From positions 1 to 38,999 of the forward strand of contig NZ_BMEX01000020.1 of NCBI RefSeq assembly GCF_014637345.1: 38,999 nt of DNA, written 5' to 3'. Of the stretch, positions 13,224 to 20,219 are shown piece after piece (position 1 is the first letter of the stretch; each line of letters starts with the position of its first letter). A program made the translations under genes and the position numbers. The notes below the pieces were generated by a model. That model was not told where the DNA came from. It did no database searches and was given only the letters and a program-made list of their open reading frames with translations. Source of the DNA: Kroppenstedtia guangzhouensis. GTDB lineage: Bacteria > Bacillota > Bacilli > Thermoactinomycetales > DSM-45169.

Positions 13224-13643
13224 TTATTCGGCTAGGAGGAGATCGTAAAGGTCAATCTCCTCAGGCAAAGGTTGGCGAGAATTTAGGCGATATAGCACTT
13301 CATCGCCAATTACCTCCTCCAACTTTGCGAGAAACATCAGGTCAAAAGTGATTGTTCCACATGCGCATTCATGAGCGGGAACATTGTACACCTTGACGAC
13401 ATATTTCTCTCCAGCGACATCGAACTCATACTCTTTCGTTCTTTTTACCCGCTTCATCACTTGACCACATCGGCAACTGATGACAGGGGTTTCCCCTTTA
13501 AATTGGCTGACTGCTTCACGGATCAAAGACTCTGTACTACCGCTATACAGGGCGGCCTTCAGTTCAAACATACGTTTTTCCTCCCTTGTTACTCTCACTT
13601 CAGGTACTGTGAAAGAACGGGAATCATCGGACTTCGGAGCCAT
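13224..13643 (-). CDS. YgiT-type zinc-finger protein, probable antitoxin, 139 aa
   Basis: Residues about 15-47 look like a ribbon-helix-helix or similar DNA-binding part (VRVTREEKRMFELKAALYSG). It is followed by CRCG (about 57-60) and CACG (about 93-96), the two zinc pairs of YgiT/MqsA-type zinc fingers. The C-terminus is acidic. ATG at 13643 with a GGGGCTGAAAGGA leader. The gene directly upstream encodes a DUF4258-like protein, and DUF4258 plus YgiT zinc finger is a familiar toxin-antitoxin arrangement. A weak internal promoter with TACAAT at 13679-13674 could give extra antitoxin. It would bind the toxin and repress the operon. Confidence 0.7.
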   Translation of the reverse strand: MAPKSDDSRSFTVPEVRVTREEKRMFELKAALYSGSTESLIREAVSQFKGETPVISCRCGQVMKRVKRTKEYEFDVAGEKYVVKVYNVPAHECACGTITFDLMFLAKLEEVIGDEVLYRLNSRQPLPEEIDLYDLLLAE

Positions 13644-13702
13644 TCCTTTCAGCCCCTTTCACCATTTTTCCCTATTGTACCTGAAGAAGGAGATAAAATC
13701 AG

Positions 13703-13735
13703 ATTACGAGCAGAAACAGACTCTCTGCTCGTAAT
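13703..13735 (-). promoter_or_regulatory. Hairpin spanning the end of the toxin gene
   Basis: ATTACGAGCAGA (13703-13714) pairs perfectly with TCTGCTCGTAAT (13724-13735); the toxin stop codon lies inside. A short ATTTTAT follows. It could attenuate transcription or protect mRNA between toxin and antitoxin and so set their ratio. Confidence 0.5.
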
Positions 13736-14129
13736 TCTCGTCCCATTTCCATGGTTTCGAACGGGGATCATACACCGTTATGACCCACCATTGTGTGTCT
13801 GTGACGATGTCGCAGACCACATGCAGCGGTCGATATGAGCTACTGTGTTTCAGATAGCCCATGATTAGCAACGATGTGTATCCTCTTCGCTTTCTGCGTT
13901 CAATTACCCATCCGTTCTCAACAACCGTGAGAACGTCTTTTACTGAGACTGCCCTTTCTAGACTCCTTTTCCCAAAATGGTCTTCATCAAGATGCAAAAA
14001 CGCTTGCTTCTTTTGCATCTTCTCAAGAAAGACCTCTAGTTCTTCTGCCCCGATAGGGGTATACTTCTCCTGAAGTTTGAGCCAGTTTTCGTGCCTTTGA
14101 CGACACGATTCCCTGTCACGGCATCCCAT
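13704..14129 (-). CDS. DUF4258-like protein, probable toxin, 141 aa
   Basis: The C-terminal half carries the DUF4258 pattern: a helix HFGKRSLERAVSVKDVLTVV, then ENGWVIE, YRPLHVVCDI and VITVYDPRSKPWKWDENY. Such proteins are thought to be RelE-like-fold toxins or mRNA-targeting proteins. I place the start at ATG 14129 (SD GGGAGGGG at 8 bases) because the in-frame ATG at 14198 lies beyond a terminator hairpin. It ends 60 bases before the zinc-finger gene, and the pair forms one unit behind leader RNA 1. Confidence 0.65.
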   Translation of the reverse strand: MGCRDRESCRQRHENWLKLQEKYTPIGAEELEVFLEKMQKKQAFLHLDEDHFGKRSLERAVSVKDVLTVVENGWVIERRKRRGYTSLLIMGYLKHSSSYRPLHVVCDIVTDTQWWVITVYDPRSKPWKWDENYEQRVCFCS

Positions 14130-14148
14130 TTGGATCCCCTCCCAATGC

Positions 14149-14380
14149 AAAAAACCGACTTCATCCCTGAAGTGGATGAACCCGGTTTTTATACGCACTA
14201 TTATGTAAACAGTTAATGAATACCAAAGAAACCTTTACAGCGGCGTGTACAAATCCGCTGGCCCAACTTCCTTCTAAACATCACGAATGGTGATGTGAAG
14301 GTACAAGGGCAACATCCCTCGCCAAACCTTCACCTATAAAAAGGTGATACGATGACTAAAAACAAAAATAAAGAACTACA
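14149..14380 (-). ncRNA. Structured leader RNA, family 1, copy 1
   Basis: The RNA starts at the TATAAT promoter (14391-14386) and ends at a terminator (14149-14190) 20 bases before the toxin gene. Predicted order: hairpin UCACCU/AGGUGA; GGC/GCC hairpin; an outer CCUUC/GAAGG stem with inner ACAUCAC/GUGAUGU; a CAGCGG/CCGCUG hairpin; terminator. Copies 2 and 3 keep the CCUUC-GAAGG stem and the order while stems change in a compensating way. It reads like an attenuator, riboswitch or cis antitermination RNA. I cannot match it to a known class. Confidence 0.65.
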
Positions 14381-14385
14381 TAACT

Positions 14386-14414
14386 ATTATAGCAAATAGC
14401 TCATTGAAAAGCAA
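14386..14414 (-). promoter_or_regulatory. Promoter of leader RNA 1
   Basis: TTGCTT (14414-14409), 17 bases, perfect TATAAT (14391-14386). The promoter lies immediately behind the terminator of the previous gene. The same arrangement and nearly the same sequence occur at 16835-16807. Confidence 0.75.
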
Positions 14415-14448
14415 AAAAGCCCATCGGAATTTTCCGATGGGCTTTTTT
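14413..14448 (-). terminator. Intrinsic terminator
   Basis: A perfect GCCCATCGGAA/TTCCGATGGGC stem with A/T tails on both sides (GCTTTTTT on minus). It ends the gene at 14453-14932 and directly abuts the promoter of RNA 1. A near copy is at 16837-16868. Confidence 0.9.
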
Positions 14449-14452
14449 CGGG

Positions 14453-14932
14453 TCAAAGCGGAATAAGCGCGGAACGGTGGACCGATGTCCACACATCGGC
14501 CCCCCCGAAGTAATCCGGCTCTTCTGACCCTAAGACATGGATCACCATCATATCTTCGCAGTATTTCCAACCTTGTGGGGTATCAAGTGATACCCCACTT
14601 TTCACAAACTCCCCTTTCCACTCCCGGCCCCTCTCTTTGAACAACACCTTTTGTCCTAGGTGGACGACTTGACCGATTTTGGAGATGGATTCCAAAACAG
14701 AATCAACCTCCTCTTCTTTCAATAAGAGAACATCTGACGTGATTGGCGTATCATATGTGATATCCCACGAGGTTTTGCCATCAAAACGGATTACGGCCAG
14801 TTCCGCCATCCCTTTCTCAAGGAAAGGATGCTGGACAACACTGGCACCATAGCCGTTCGGAAAACGGTATACCCGTTGTTGGCCCGGTGCAAAATCAGTT
14901 TCTTCTACCAGAATCGGTTGGTATTTTTTCAT
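14453..14932 (-). CDS. Unknown protein, 159 aa
   Basis: Not recognised. Soluble and beta-rich (AELAVIRFDGKTSWDITYDT, GQVVHLGQKVLFKERGREWK). ATG at 14932 with GAAGGAGG eight bases upstream; an upstream extension of the frame is ruled out because it runs through a structured leader (RNA family 2, copy a). The stop codon is next to the terminator. Last gene of a unit that starts at leader RNA 2. Confidence 0.75.
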   Translation of the reverse strand: MKKYQPILVEETDFAPGQQRVYRFPNGYGASVVQHPFLEKGMAELAVIRFDGKTSWDITYDTPITSDVLLLKEEEVDSVLESISKIGQVVHLGQKVLFKERGREWKGEFVKSGVSLDTPQGWKYCEDMMVIHVLGSEEPDYFGGADVWTSVHRSALIPL

Positions 14933-14936
14933 AATA

Positions 14937-15009
14937 TCCTCCTTCACACGTAGGCAGTGCCGGATGGCACTAACCTTACGTGCCACCCTTTACCGCCCGG
15001 TGGAAGGCG
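14937..15009 (-). promoter_or_regulatory. Leader RNA element, family 2, copy a
   Basis: In order on the minus strand: GCCUUCCACC, an A/G-rich spacer, GGGUGGC, then a long hairpin (CACGUA/UACGUG with inner GUGCC/GGCAC), then GAAGGAGG and the ATG. CCAC can pair with GUGG downstream, or CCUUC can pair with the GAAGG of the ribosome site. Those two pairings exclude each other, as in a translational switch. Stem bases differ from copy b in a compensating way (CACGUA/UACGUG against CACAUA/UAUGUG). Confidence 0.6.
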
Positions 15010-15035
15010 AATTTACTAAAACACGGATTTTCAAA

Positions 15036-15485
15036 TCAAAGAAGAGCTTCTTCTGCCCTAAGGGCTTCCTTTTCCCGAGCTTCTCTCATCATTTGTATTT
15101 CCTCTTGAATTTTACGGTTGATCATCTCAACCGCTTTTCTGTACTCCGGCGTTCCCATAGCAAAGGGAACGTTGCGTTCAGCAACCTCCATCAGACCGGG
15201 GCAATCCGGAGAATATGCCCAATCCGTGTAAGCATCCTGAACATTCCACGAATTGAACCAGTTGTCAAAATCCGGTTCAATGGGGCCTTGCACTTTCAAT
15301 GCCGCTTCAAAGGCTTCAAGGCTCATTTGCTCCGCAATCAACATTTCCTCGTGAGCGGAACAATCGTCACACAGCCGCTGTGCAGGGTGGATTTTCTCTC
15401 CACACTCTACACAGGATCCCTGCTTCTTCACGGCATTCACGATTTTATCCATGACTTTATTTACGATTTCGATTACCTTTTTCAT
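15036..15485 (-). CDS. Zinc-ribbon protein, 149 aa
   Basis: The N-terminal helix (MKKVIEIVNKVMDKIVNAV) is amphipathic or membrane-associated. It is followed by a CVEC and CDDC zinc-ribbon (about residues 25-28 and 39-42). The rest is acidic and helical with a charged C-terminus. ATG at 15485 with GAAGGAGG. Its leader is family 2 copy b. Function unknown. Confidence 0.72.
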   Translation of the reverse strand: MKKVIEIVNKVMDKIVNAVKKQGSCVECGEKIHPAQRLCDDCSAHEEMLIAEQMSLEAFEAALKVQGPIEPDFDNWFNSWNVQDAYTDWAYSPDCPGLMEVAERNVPFAMGTPEYRKAVEMINRKIQEEIQMMREAREKEALRAEEALL

Positions 15486-15490
15486 AATAT

Positions 15491-15562
15491 CCTCCTTCAC
15501 ACATAGGCAGTGCCGAGTGGCACTAACCTATGTGCCACCCGTTTTTTCTGCCCAGTGGAAGG
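15491..15562 (-). promoter_or_regulatory. Leader RNA element, family 2, copy b
   Basis: Same order as copy a: GCCUUCCAC, spacer, GGGUGGC, the hairpin CACAUAGG/CCUAUGUG with inner GUGCC/GGCAC, then GAAGGAGG. An extra perfect 9-bp hairpin (GATGAGGAG 15590-15598, CTCCTCATC 15605-15613) lies just upstream, after the stop of the previous gene. Confidence 0.6.
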
Positions 15563-15622
15563 CAATTTTATGGGATTGATTTGATGTCAGATGAGGAGCT
15601 ATTCCTCCTCATCTTCTTGTAG

Positions 15623-15847
15623 TTAGTGGTTTTCGCTCACATAATCTGCGGCAATATCCGAAAGAAAATCAGAAACCATCCCACCAACTACTTCACCTAC
15701 TTTTTCCCTGAAACTTTCAAGATGCCCGCGCAATTCATCCGCATCTGGGCGGTCTCCTGCCGCACCATCCAACGCATCGAAAAGGTTGTCATCGTTAATC
15801 TCCACAAGCAACCTATCTGTTTTCAATTCCACAGGCACATAGCTCAT
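15623..15847 (-). CDS. Unknown acidic protein, 74 aa
   Basis: Not recognised. Very acidic and helical (INDDNLFDALDGAAGDRPDA, then GGMVSDFLSDIAADYVSEN). ATG at 15847 preceded by AAAGGAG at a rather long distance. Follows the 124-aa gene by 16 bases. Acidic plasmid microproteins can mimic DNA or inhibit host defences; that is speculation here. Confidence 0.65.
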   Translation of the reverse strand: MSYVPVELKTDRLLVEINDDNLFDALDGAAGDRPDADELRGHLESFREKVGEVVGGMVSDFLSDIAADYVSENH

Positions 15848-15863
15848 GATTCATTCTTCTCCT

Positions 15864-16238
15864 TTACTTTTTACGAGACGTAAATCTACGCGTCTCTTTT
15901 TTTGTGCCATATTGAGCGAGTTCTTTCTCACTCCACCCCAACCTCTTCAAACTGGCGGCAGAAAGTGACAGCAACTCCCACGGGTTCACACCGTCAAGGA
16001 CAAGATCCTGTGCCATGTTTTTGAGGTCATCTGCCCCAAATTTCCATTGCACAGACGAAGTGTAGTCCCAAACCCTATCCCCCGTGTCAATGGGGCCGTT
16101 TTCGTCCACGAAACATTTCAACTGTTGTTTCATGGACTTTAATGCTACCTCCATACGTTCAATTTCGTTTGCCAGTTGGACAGCTTGATCAATGGTATGA
16201 ACCTGATTGACCAAACTCTTTTCTGCAACCAGGCTCAT
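15864..16238 (-). CDS. Unknown phage-type protein, 124 aa
   Basis: The pattern resembles conserved hypothetical proteins of Bacillus phages: an N-terminal coiled coil (DQAVQLANEIERMEVALKSM), an ENGPIDTGDRVWDY segment, then NPWELLSLSAASLKRLGWSE and a basic tail. ATG at 16238 overlaps the upstream stop (ATGA). I cannot assign a function. The basic tail could contact nucleic acid. Confidence 0.75.
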   Translation of the reverse strand: MSLVAEKSLVNQVHTIDQAVQLANEIERMEVALKSMKQQLKCFVDENGPIDTGDRVWDYTSSVQWKFGADDLKNMAQDLVLDGVNPWELLSLSAASLKRLGWSEKELAQYGTKKETRRFTSRKK

Positions 16239-16519
16239 ACCACTTCACCCCCTTCAACCGGGGAGCGGTATCCTGCAAATGAATGCACTTGATAAATCCC
16301 TTTCCCGATGTTTGAGAGTATATGTTGCACGATCACCGGGAACAGACGGGTGAACCGCTCCCGATCAGCATCATGCAGATAGAACATCTCATTTTCAAAA
16401 ATAAGACGTTGTAGCCGCCCCTTTTGATCTTTAAAAGCGAGGATAAACTTGTACAAACCTTCACTTTCCAACAGATTTACCATTTGAGCAACTTCTTCAA
16501 CAATCTTTTTTTGAGTCAT
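16235..16519 (-). CDS. Unknown protein, 94 aa
   Basis: Not recognised. Mostly helical, ends in SFAGYRSPVEGGEVV. ATG at 16519 after GGAAGGGAGAGGGA; a longer start is excluded by the leader structure (family 2, copy c). First gene behind leader RNA 2 and its terminator. Confidence 0.7.
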   Translation of the reverse strand: MTQKKIVEEVAQMVNLLESEGLYKFILAFKDQKGRLQRLIFENEMFYLHDADRERFTRLFPVIVQHILSNIGKGIYQVHSFAGYRSPVEGGEVV

Positions 16520-16520
16520 T

Positions 16521-16592
16521 CCCTCTCCCTTCCATGAATCCCGGCACGGTGGCACGGGATCCATGCCACCGTTTTACGCCGGGTGGAAGGCA
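16521..16592 (-). promoter_or_regulatory. Leader RNA element, family 2, copy c
   Basis: A diverged copy: GCCUUCCACCC, spacer, GGUGGC, then a hairpin with a different stem (CAUGGAUCCCG/CGGGAUUCAUG), then GGAAGGGAG and the ATG at 16519. The CCUUCC-to-GGAAGG complementarity is retained although the hairpin sequence is new, which supports selection for structure. Confidence 0.55.
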
Positions 16593-16604
16593 GTTTTAAA
16601 ACGC

Positions 16605-16801
16605 AAAAAAACCGACTTCATCTCCATACGAGATGACTCGGTTTTTAAACGTTTCCAGTACAATACTTTGTGACGGTTACCCGTCGCCCCTTCTTCCTTC
16701 AGATCACATATGATGTGAGAAGGTCCAAGGGCAAATTACCTGCCGAACTTTCACCCGAAAAGGATGATACGACGGCTGAAAAACAAACTTACTAACTATG
16801 T
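16605..16801 (-). ncRNA. Structured leader RNA, family 1, copy 2
   Basis: About 196 nt from the TATAAT promoter (16812-16807) to a terminator (16605-16646). It shares UUUGUUUUU, CGUAUCA, UUGCCCUUG and ACCUUC-GAAGGAAG with copy 1. Stems: UCAUCC/GGGUGA, GGCA/UGCC, CCUUC/GAAGG with inner UCACAU/AUGUGA, GACGG/CCGUC. The stem changes relative to copy 1 are compensated. Confidence 0.65.
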
Positions 16802-16806
16802 GAATT

Positions 16807-16835
16807 ATTATAGCAAATTTCTCATCAAAAAGCAA
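16807..16835 (-). promoter_or_regulatory. Promoter of leader RNA 2
   Basis: TTGCTT (16835-16830), 17 bases, TATAAT (16812-16807), directly behind the terminator at 16837-16868. It matches the promoter of RNA 1. Confidence 0.75.
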
Positions 16836-16836
16836 A

Positions 16837-16868
16837 AAGCCCACCGGAATTTTCCGATGGGCTTCTTT
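16837..16868 (-). terminator. Intrinsic terminator of the recombination operon
   Basis: An AAGCCCA..CGGAA/TTCCG..TGGGCTT stem with A/T-rich ends. A near copy of 14413-14448; together with the promoter and leader it forms a duplicated unit of about 260 bases. Confidence 0.8.
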
Positions 16869-16882
16869 CGGGTCATACCTCC

Positions 16883-17581
16883 TCACATACGGACATTTTT
16901 CCTATAACATTCAACGGCGAACGGGCAATGTTGACAGGATCCTGAAGGCGTGGCCGGAAACAAATCATCTGCTTTTCCCAAGCCGGTATCAAGAAGAAAT
17001 AGATTCTTCTCGATGCTTTCCGCAAGATCCAGTGCCCACTGCCGTGAACGTTCCATGTCTTGATGGTTGAAGGTGTGCCTGCTTTCCCGTTGAAACCGAA
17101 GGAAATACAGACTCCCTTCAACTTCGTCCACCTTTGCCAACTGGCTGACTACCCATGCGTACAATCCCATTTGGTGATTGACCAGCACGTGATACGGCTG
17201 CCAGTTGGTTTTCCAGTCCACCAGCATATTCCCCATAACCAAATCGATGTAACCCTGGATTTCTGGGGCTGAAGGTGAACTGGAAAGAGGGAGACGGAAG
17301 TAAACCTCCGTCTCCCCCATGTCCCGTTGGATCGGGGCCTGTTTCACCAGTTCCGAGACCTCATCTTGCGACACCTCCGGGTGAAATTCAGCCGCTATCC
17401 AACCTTTCAAAACAGACTCCGAGTGACCGTCTCCGCCGATGACCGCCTCAATCGCCTCATGAACGGCTTTCCCCAACGCCAGCGACTTTGTCACCGGCTC
17501 TTTCCAGCCTTCGATATACTTTAATCGAAAGCGGAAGGGGCATTGTTCATAGAGATGCAGGCGTGAGAATGAATAGATCAC
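16883..17581 (-). CDS. RecB/Cas4-like PD-(D/E)XK nuclease with Fe-S cluster, 232 aa
   Basis: Nuclease of the RecB/AddB/Cas4 superfamily. The N-terminal SFSRLHLYEQCPFRFRLKYI carries Cys14 of an iron-sulphur cluster and its helix. His41 (AVHEAIE), Asp113 (GYIDLV) and Asp122-x-Lys124 (VDWKTN) form the active site, and the QxxxY motif is HQMGLY. The other cluster cysteines are Cys216, Cys219 and Cys225. Single-domain size fits a stand-alone exonuclease that makes single-stranded DNA. GTG start at 17581. It lies after ssb and bet, as in phage recombination cassettes, and likely prepares ends for the Bet annealase. No cas1 or cas2 and no CRISPR is nearby. Confidence 0.9.
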   Translation of the reverse strand: MIYSFSRLHLYEQCPFRFRLKYIEGWKEPVTKSLALGKAVHEAIEAVIGGDGHSESVLKGWIAAEFHPEVSQDEVSELVKQAPIQRDMGETEVYFRLPLSSSPSAPEIQGYIDLVMGNMLVDWKTNWQPYHVLVNHQMGLYAWVVSQLAKVDEVEGSLYFLRFQRESRHTFNHQDMERSRQWALDLAESIEKNLFLLDTGLGKADDLFPATPSGSCQHCPFAVECYRKNVRM

Positions 17582-17587
17582 CTTCTC

Positions 17588-18010
17588 TTAAAAGGGCAAA
17601 TCTTCGTCGGAAATGTCTACCGGGCCATCCCCTGCAAAGGGATTCCCTTCGTTGCTCGACGGTTGATGAGAACCGTTTCCGTTCCCACGGCTCCCCTTCG
17701 GCTCCAAGAACTGTACCTGATCCGCCACGACTTCGGTGACGAAAACCCGTTGGCCGTCCTTCTCGAAAGATCGGGAGGACAGCCTACCATCCACGCCAGC
17801 GAGACTCCCCTTCTTCAGGTACTGGGCAGCACTTTCCGCCGCTTTTCGCCAAACGACCACCCGGATAAAATCCGCTTCCCGGTCACCATTCTTCGTCGCA
17901 AACGGACGGTTCACGGCCAACGTAAACGTTGCTACTCCAACCCCATTCGGGGTGAAACGCAACTCCGGATCTTTCGTCAGCCGGCCAACCAACGTAGCCC
18001 TGTTCATCAT
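17588..18010 (-). CDS. ssb: Single-stranded DNA-binding protein
   Basis: Classical SSB: OB-fold over residues about 2-105 ([40 protein letters not shown]), a Gly/Ser/Asn-rich linker, and the acidic interaction tip DEDLPF. 140 residues. I chose ATG 18010, seven bases after AGGAG, over an in-frame TTG at 18016. It protects single-stranded DNA during transfer and repair and recruits partners by its tail. Neighbours are the nuclease and the primase-like zinc-finger protein. Confidence 0.97.
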   Translation of the reverse strand: MMNRATLVGRLTKDPELRFTPNGVGVATFTLAVNRPFATKNGDREADFIRVVVWRKAAESAAQYLKKGSLAGVDGRLSSRSFEKDGQRVFVTEVVADQVQFLEPKGSRGNGNGSHQPSSNEGNPFAGDGPVDISDEDLPF

Positions 18011-18031
18011 TTTCAAGCTCCTTTCTGCTCG

Positions 18032-18739
18032 TTACGAGCACCCTTCACTTGTTCTTCCGTTGAAGGGAACGGATATTTTTCGGCATCGCAGACGTGAAGC
18101 GACGTGAAGCGCAAATCCTTCCGCCTGTTCTGCCCAATCTGGCCGTTCGGGAAGAGAATAGAGTTTCAAAACGGGTTTCAGCAACTCCGCTCCGATCTCT
18201 TTTTCTCTCTTCTTGATCTTTTGAACGGCCTTCTGAAAGTTGCCGGTGTAAATACAAACGACCAGCGTCTGAAACGCCGACCGCCTTTCCTCGTCAACGA
18301 ATGTTTTCCAATCCTGCCAGCATTCATCCCGTTTGCTCCTGTAAATGTGACGATCACACTTACGCAAACCGACAAAATCCGGCTTGTGTTGGTACCCCAT
18401 CAATCGATACTGATGGAGCGATAACCTTTCAGCCGGGTGTGGTTTGTATCCCCCACTTTGACCTGTTCGCTTCCGGTACCGGTCCATCACTTGGCTTTCC
18501 GGGATCCCCTCCAGCAACGAGATGAAACGGAATACACCGCCGGATGCACCGCAGAACCAGCATTTGAAGACCTGATCTGTGGTGTTCAAAGAGAGATAGT
18601 ACTTTCTCTCCTTACCTGGCTGGGAGTCCTCCATGCAAAAGGGACACTTGGCAAGCGTTTCTCTTTTACCGAAGGTCTTCGGGTTAAAGGTTAACCTGTG
18701 ACGTTCGGCTACCGGGAGGATGTCAGGAAGCATAGGCAT
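18032..18739 (-). CDS. CHC2-type zinc-finger protein (primase-like), 235 aa
   Basis: CPFC (about residues 32-35) and CWFCG (about 60-64) form the zinc knuckle of DnaG-type primases, with GASGGVFRFISLLEG following as in CHC2 domains. No TOPRIM catalytic domain is present, so it is not a full primase. The C-terminal part is basic and helical and includes another C-x-x-D-R-H segment. Start ATG 18739 or GTG 18742; it overlaps the previous gene by about 20 bases. It probably binds single-stranded DNA in replication or in priming of transferred DNA. Confidence 0.75.
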   Translation of the reverse strand: MPMLPDILPVAERHRLTFNPKTFGKRETLAKCPFCMEDSQPGKERKYYLSLNTTDQVFKCWFCGASGGVFRFISLLEGIPESQVMDRYRKRTGQSGGYKPHPAERLSLHQYRLMGYQHKPDFVGLRKCDRHIYRSKRDECWQDWKTFVDEERRSAFQTLVVCIYTGNFQKAVQKIKKREKEIGAELLKPVLKLYSLPERPDWAEQAEGFALHVASRLRCRKISVPFNGRTSEGCS

Positions 18740-19055
18740 CACCCGCCATAACTTGCAAGGCGGTATCCTGTACGCTTCCCGGCACGGGGATCTGTTCCCA
18801 GTCGGGCTGAAGAATCACAGTTCGGCATACCGTTCGCACGGTCTTCGGTCGTTCCCACCACCGCCATTCACAGTAACTTGCTACCGCTTCATACATATGA
18901 GAGCAAGTATGCTTGAATCGATATGCTGGGCAATGATGGGTGACAATAAGTTCGTTACCATGTGTCTCCACACGGACAAGGTAAGTGCCGTTTTTAGATT
19001 GAGACGGGATCACGCATATGAGCGCAATCCCGTCTGTAAAGGCCGCAGTAATCAT
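18723..19055 (-). CDS. SWIM-like zinc-finger protein, 110 aa
   Basis: The segment HHCPAYRFKHTCSHMYEAV has a Cys, then Cys-x-His as in SWIM zinc fingers (normally CxC then CxH; the first pair is degenerate here). Small, with a Trp-rich middle (YCEWRWWERPK). The ATG at 19055 overlaps the bet stop (TAATG), so translation is coupled. SWIM fingers occur in recombination helpers such as the Shu2 family; a role with Bet is plausible from context only. Confidence 0.6.
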   Translation of the reverse strand: MITAAFTDGIALICVIPSQSKNGTYLVRVETHGNELIVTHHCPAYRFKHTCSHMYEAVASYCEWRWWERPKTVRTVCRTVILQPDWEQIPVPGSVQDTALQVMAGDAYAS

Positions 19056-20122
19056 TACGCGGCACCTTGTTTTTCCTTTTTGCCATTAACGGATTCGAGA
19101 AACTTGAATCCGTTCTTTTCCTGAATCTCCATGTGAAACGGCTGATCCTCCGGAATACTTTCCGCCAGTTGGACACCTTCCTCCCCCTTCGCCAAGACCA
19201 AGATTTCTTCACCGTTGGTTTGGTCTTGAACTTTCACTTTGGCAAAAGGGACTCCTGAACGAGATTTCCCGGAATCTCGCTCAACCAACACATATTGTCC
19301 GGGATGTTCAGCAGAAGACGATTCATTGGTAGAGTGTGTTTCCTTTTTCTCCGATACCTTCTGCTGCTCATCTCCCGCCTTGGAAGCATCAGGAGCTGAA
19401 GTTTCAATCGGCTTTTCGTCCTCCACTTCAACCTTTTTCCGTTCTTCTTTCCGTTCTTCCTCCAGTTGAGGAGTGACGTGCTGAGAGGGCTGAGAGGGTT
19501 GCTTCAGTTGCGCGACCTCATTACCGCCGCCCCCATCCTCAACGTCGTCTAGCCCCATTTCCTCAGCGGTATAAAGTCCACCCAGCGGAAACTGCCGTCG
19601 AAGGACAAATACCTCGGCCACTTTTTGAATCATCGCGGATGGCATTGCATCCCACACGGGCGATCCGCCTTGTTCATTCCGTGAGCGAGCGTTGGCGTTG
19701 AAGTACTCGTCGAAATCGACGAATACCGAAACGGGGTGGAAACGACGGTGCTTCAAAATCGCATAAGCCCCCAAAATTTTCCCTCGCTTCTTTCCAAACT
19801 TGTGCTTGACATCCCCCTCGGAAGGGATAAATTCAAATTCATCTCCCTCCCGGACGACGTTGGACACCGGCGCGCCAACATAATCTTTCTGTTGGGATGC
19901 AATCCGGAGAAGTCCATCACGCGTGGTGATGAAGTTGGTACGAGGCCCTTGCCGGGTCTCGTATCTCTGGAAGACAATATCCCCAAGGAGAGGATTGAGT
20001 CCGAAGGTTTCACAGACCTCAATGAAATGTTTGGCTTCTTCTTCGGTCCCTCCATTGGGTTGGACGAACCGCTGCCATACGAGTGATTTCTGTTCTTTGG
20101 AGAACGTCAAAGCCTTTTCCAT
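19055..20122 (-). CDS. bet: Phage-type recombination protein Bet/RecT with extra C-terminal domain
   Basis: Single-strand annealing protein. The RecT/Bet core covers about residues 1-190 (FIEVCETFGLNPLLGDIVFQ, FITTRDGLLRIASQ, WDAMPSAMIQKVAEVFVLRR, then GLYTAEEMG). It is followed by a long acidic, Gln/Glu/Lys-rich linker (about 195-275). A C-terminal beta-rich segment (YVLVERDSGKSRSGVPFAKV, then FHMEIQEKNGFKFLESV) looks like a small OB-like fold and is unusual for Bet. Start ATG at 20122 (GAGGAGTG upstream), 355 aa. It works with the neighbouring nuclease and SSB in strand annealing. Confidence 0.9.
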   Translation of the reverse strand: MEKALTFSKEQKSLVWQRFVQPNGGTEEEAKHFIEVCETFGLNPLLGDIVFQRYETRQGPRTNFITTRDGLLRIASQQKDYVGAPVSNVVREGDEFEFIPSEGDVKHKFGKKRGKILGAYAILKHRRFHPVSVFVDFDEYFNANARSRNEQGGSPVWDAMPSAMIQKVAEVFVLRRQFPLGGLYTAEEMGLDDVEDGGGGNEVAQLKQPSQPSQHVTPQLEEERKEERKKVEVEDEKPIETSAPDASKAGDEQQKVSEKKETHSTNESSSAEHPGQYVLVERDSGKSRSGVPFAKVKVQDQTNGEEILVLAKGEEGVQLAESIPEDQPFHMEIQEKNGFKFLESVNGKKEKQGAA

Positions 20123-20153
20123 GTTGAAAACACTCCTCTTTTTGGTTTTTATC

Positions 20154-20191
20154 AAAAAAGACATCTTACCCTATGGGTGAGATGTCTTTTT
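20154..20191 (-). terminator. Intercistronic terminator before bet
   Basis: An AAAAGACATCT..ACCC/GGGT..AGATGTCTTTT stem with TTTTTT on the minus strand, 32 bases before the bet start codon. It closely resembles the terminator at 21001-21040. Confidence 0.85.
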
Positions 20192-20219
20192 CAAACATTC
20201 GTGTCATTCGTCCGGAAAA

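Noticed and set aside
14130-14198. Upstream start of the DUF4258-like protein (14198)
   Set aside because: It lies in the terminator hairpin of leader RNA 1; the ATG at 14129 has a strong ribosome site.
14149-14380. T-box riboswitch
   Set aside because: The UGGNACCGCG-type T-box sequence is absent and downstream genes are not aminoacyl-tRNA or amino-acid genes. The GGGUGGUCC in copy 3 is not conserved in copies 1 and 2.
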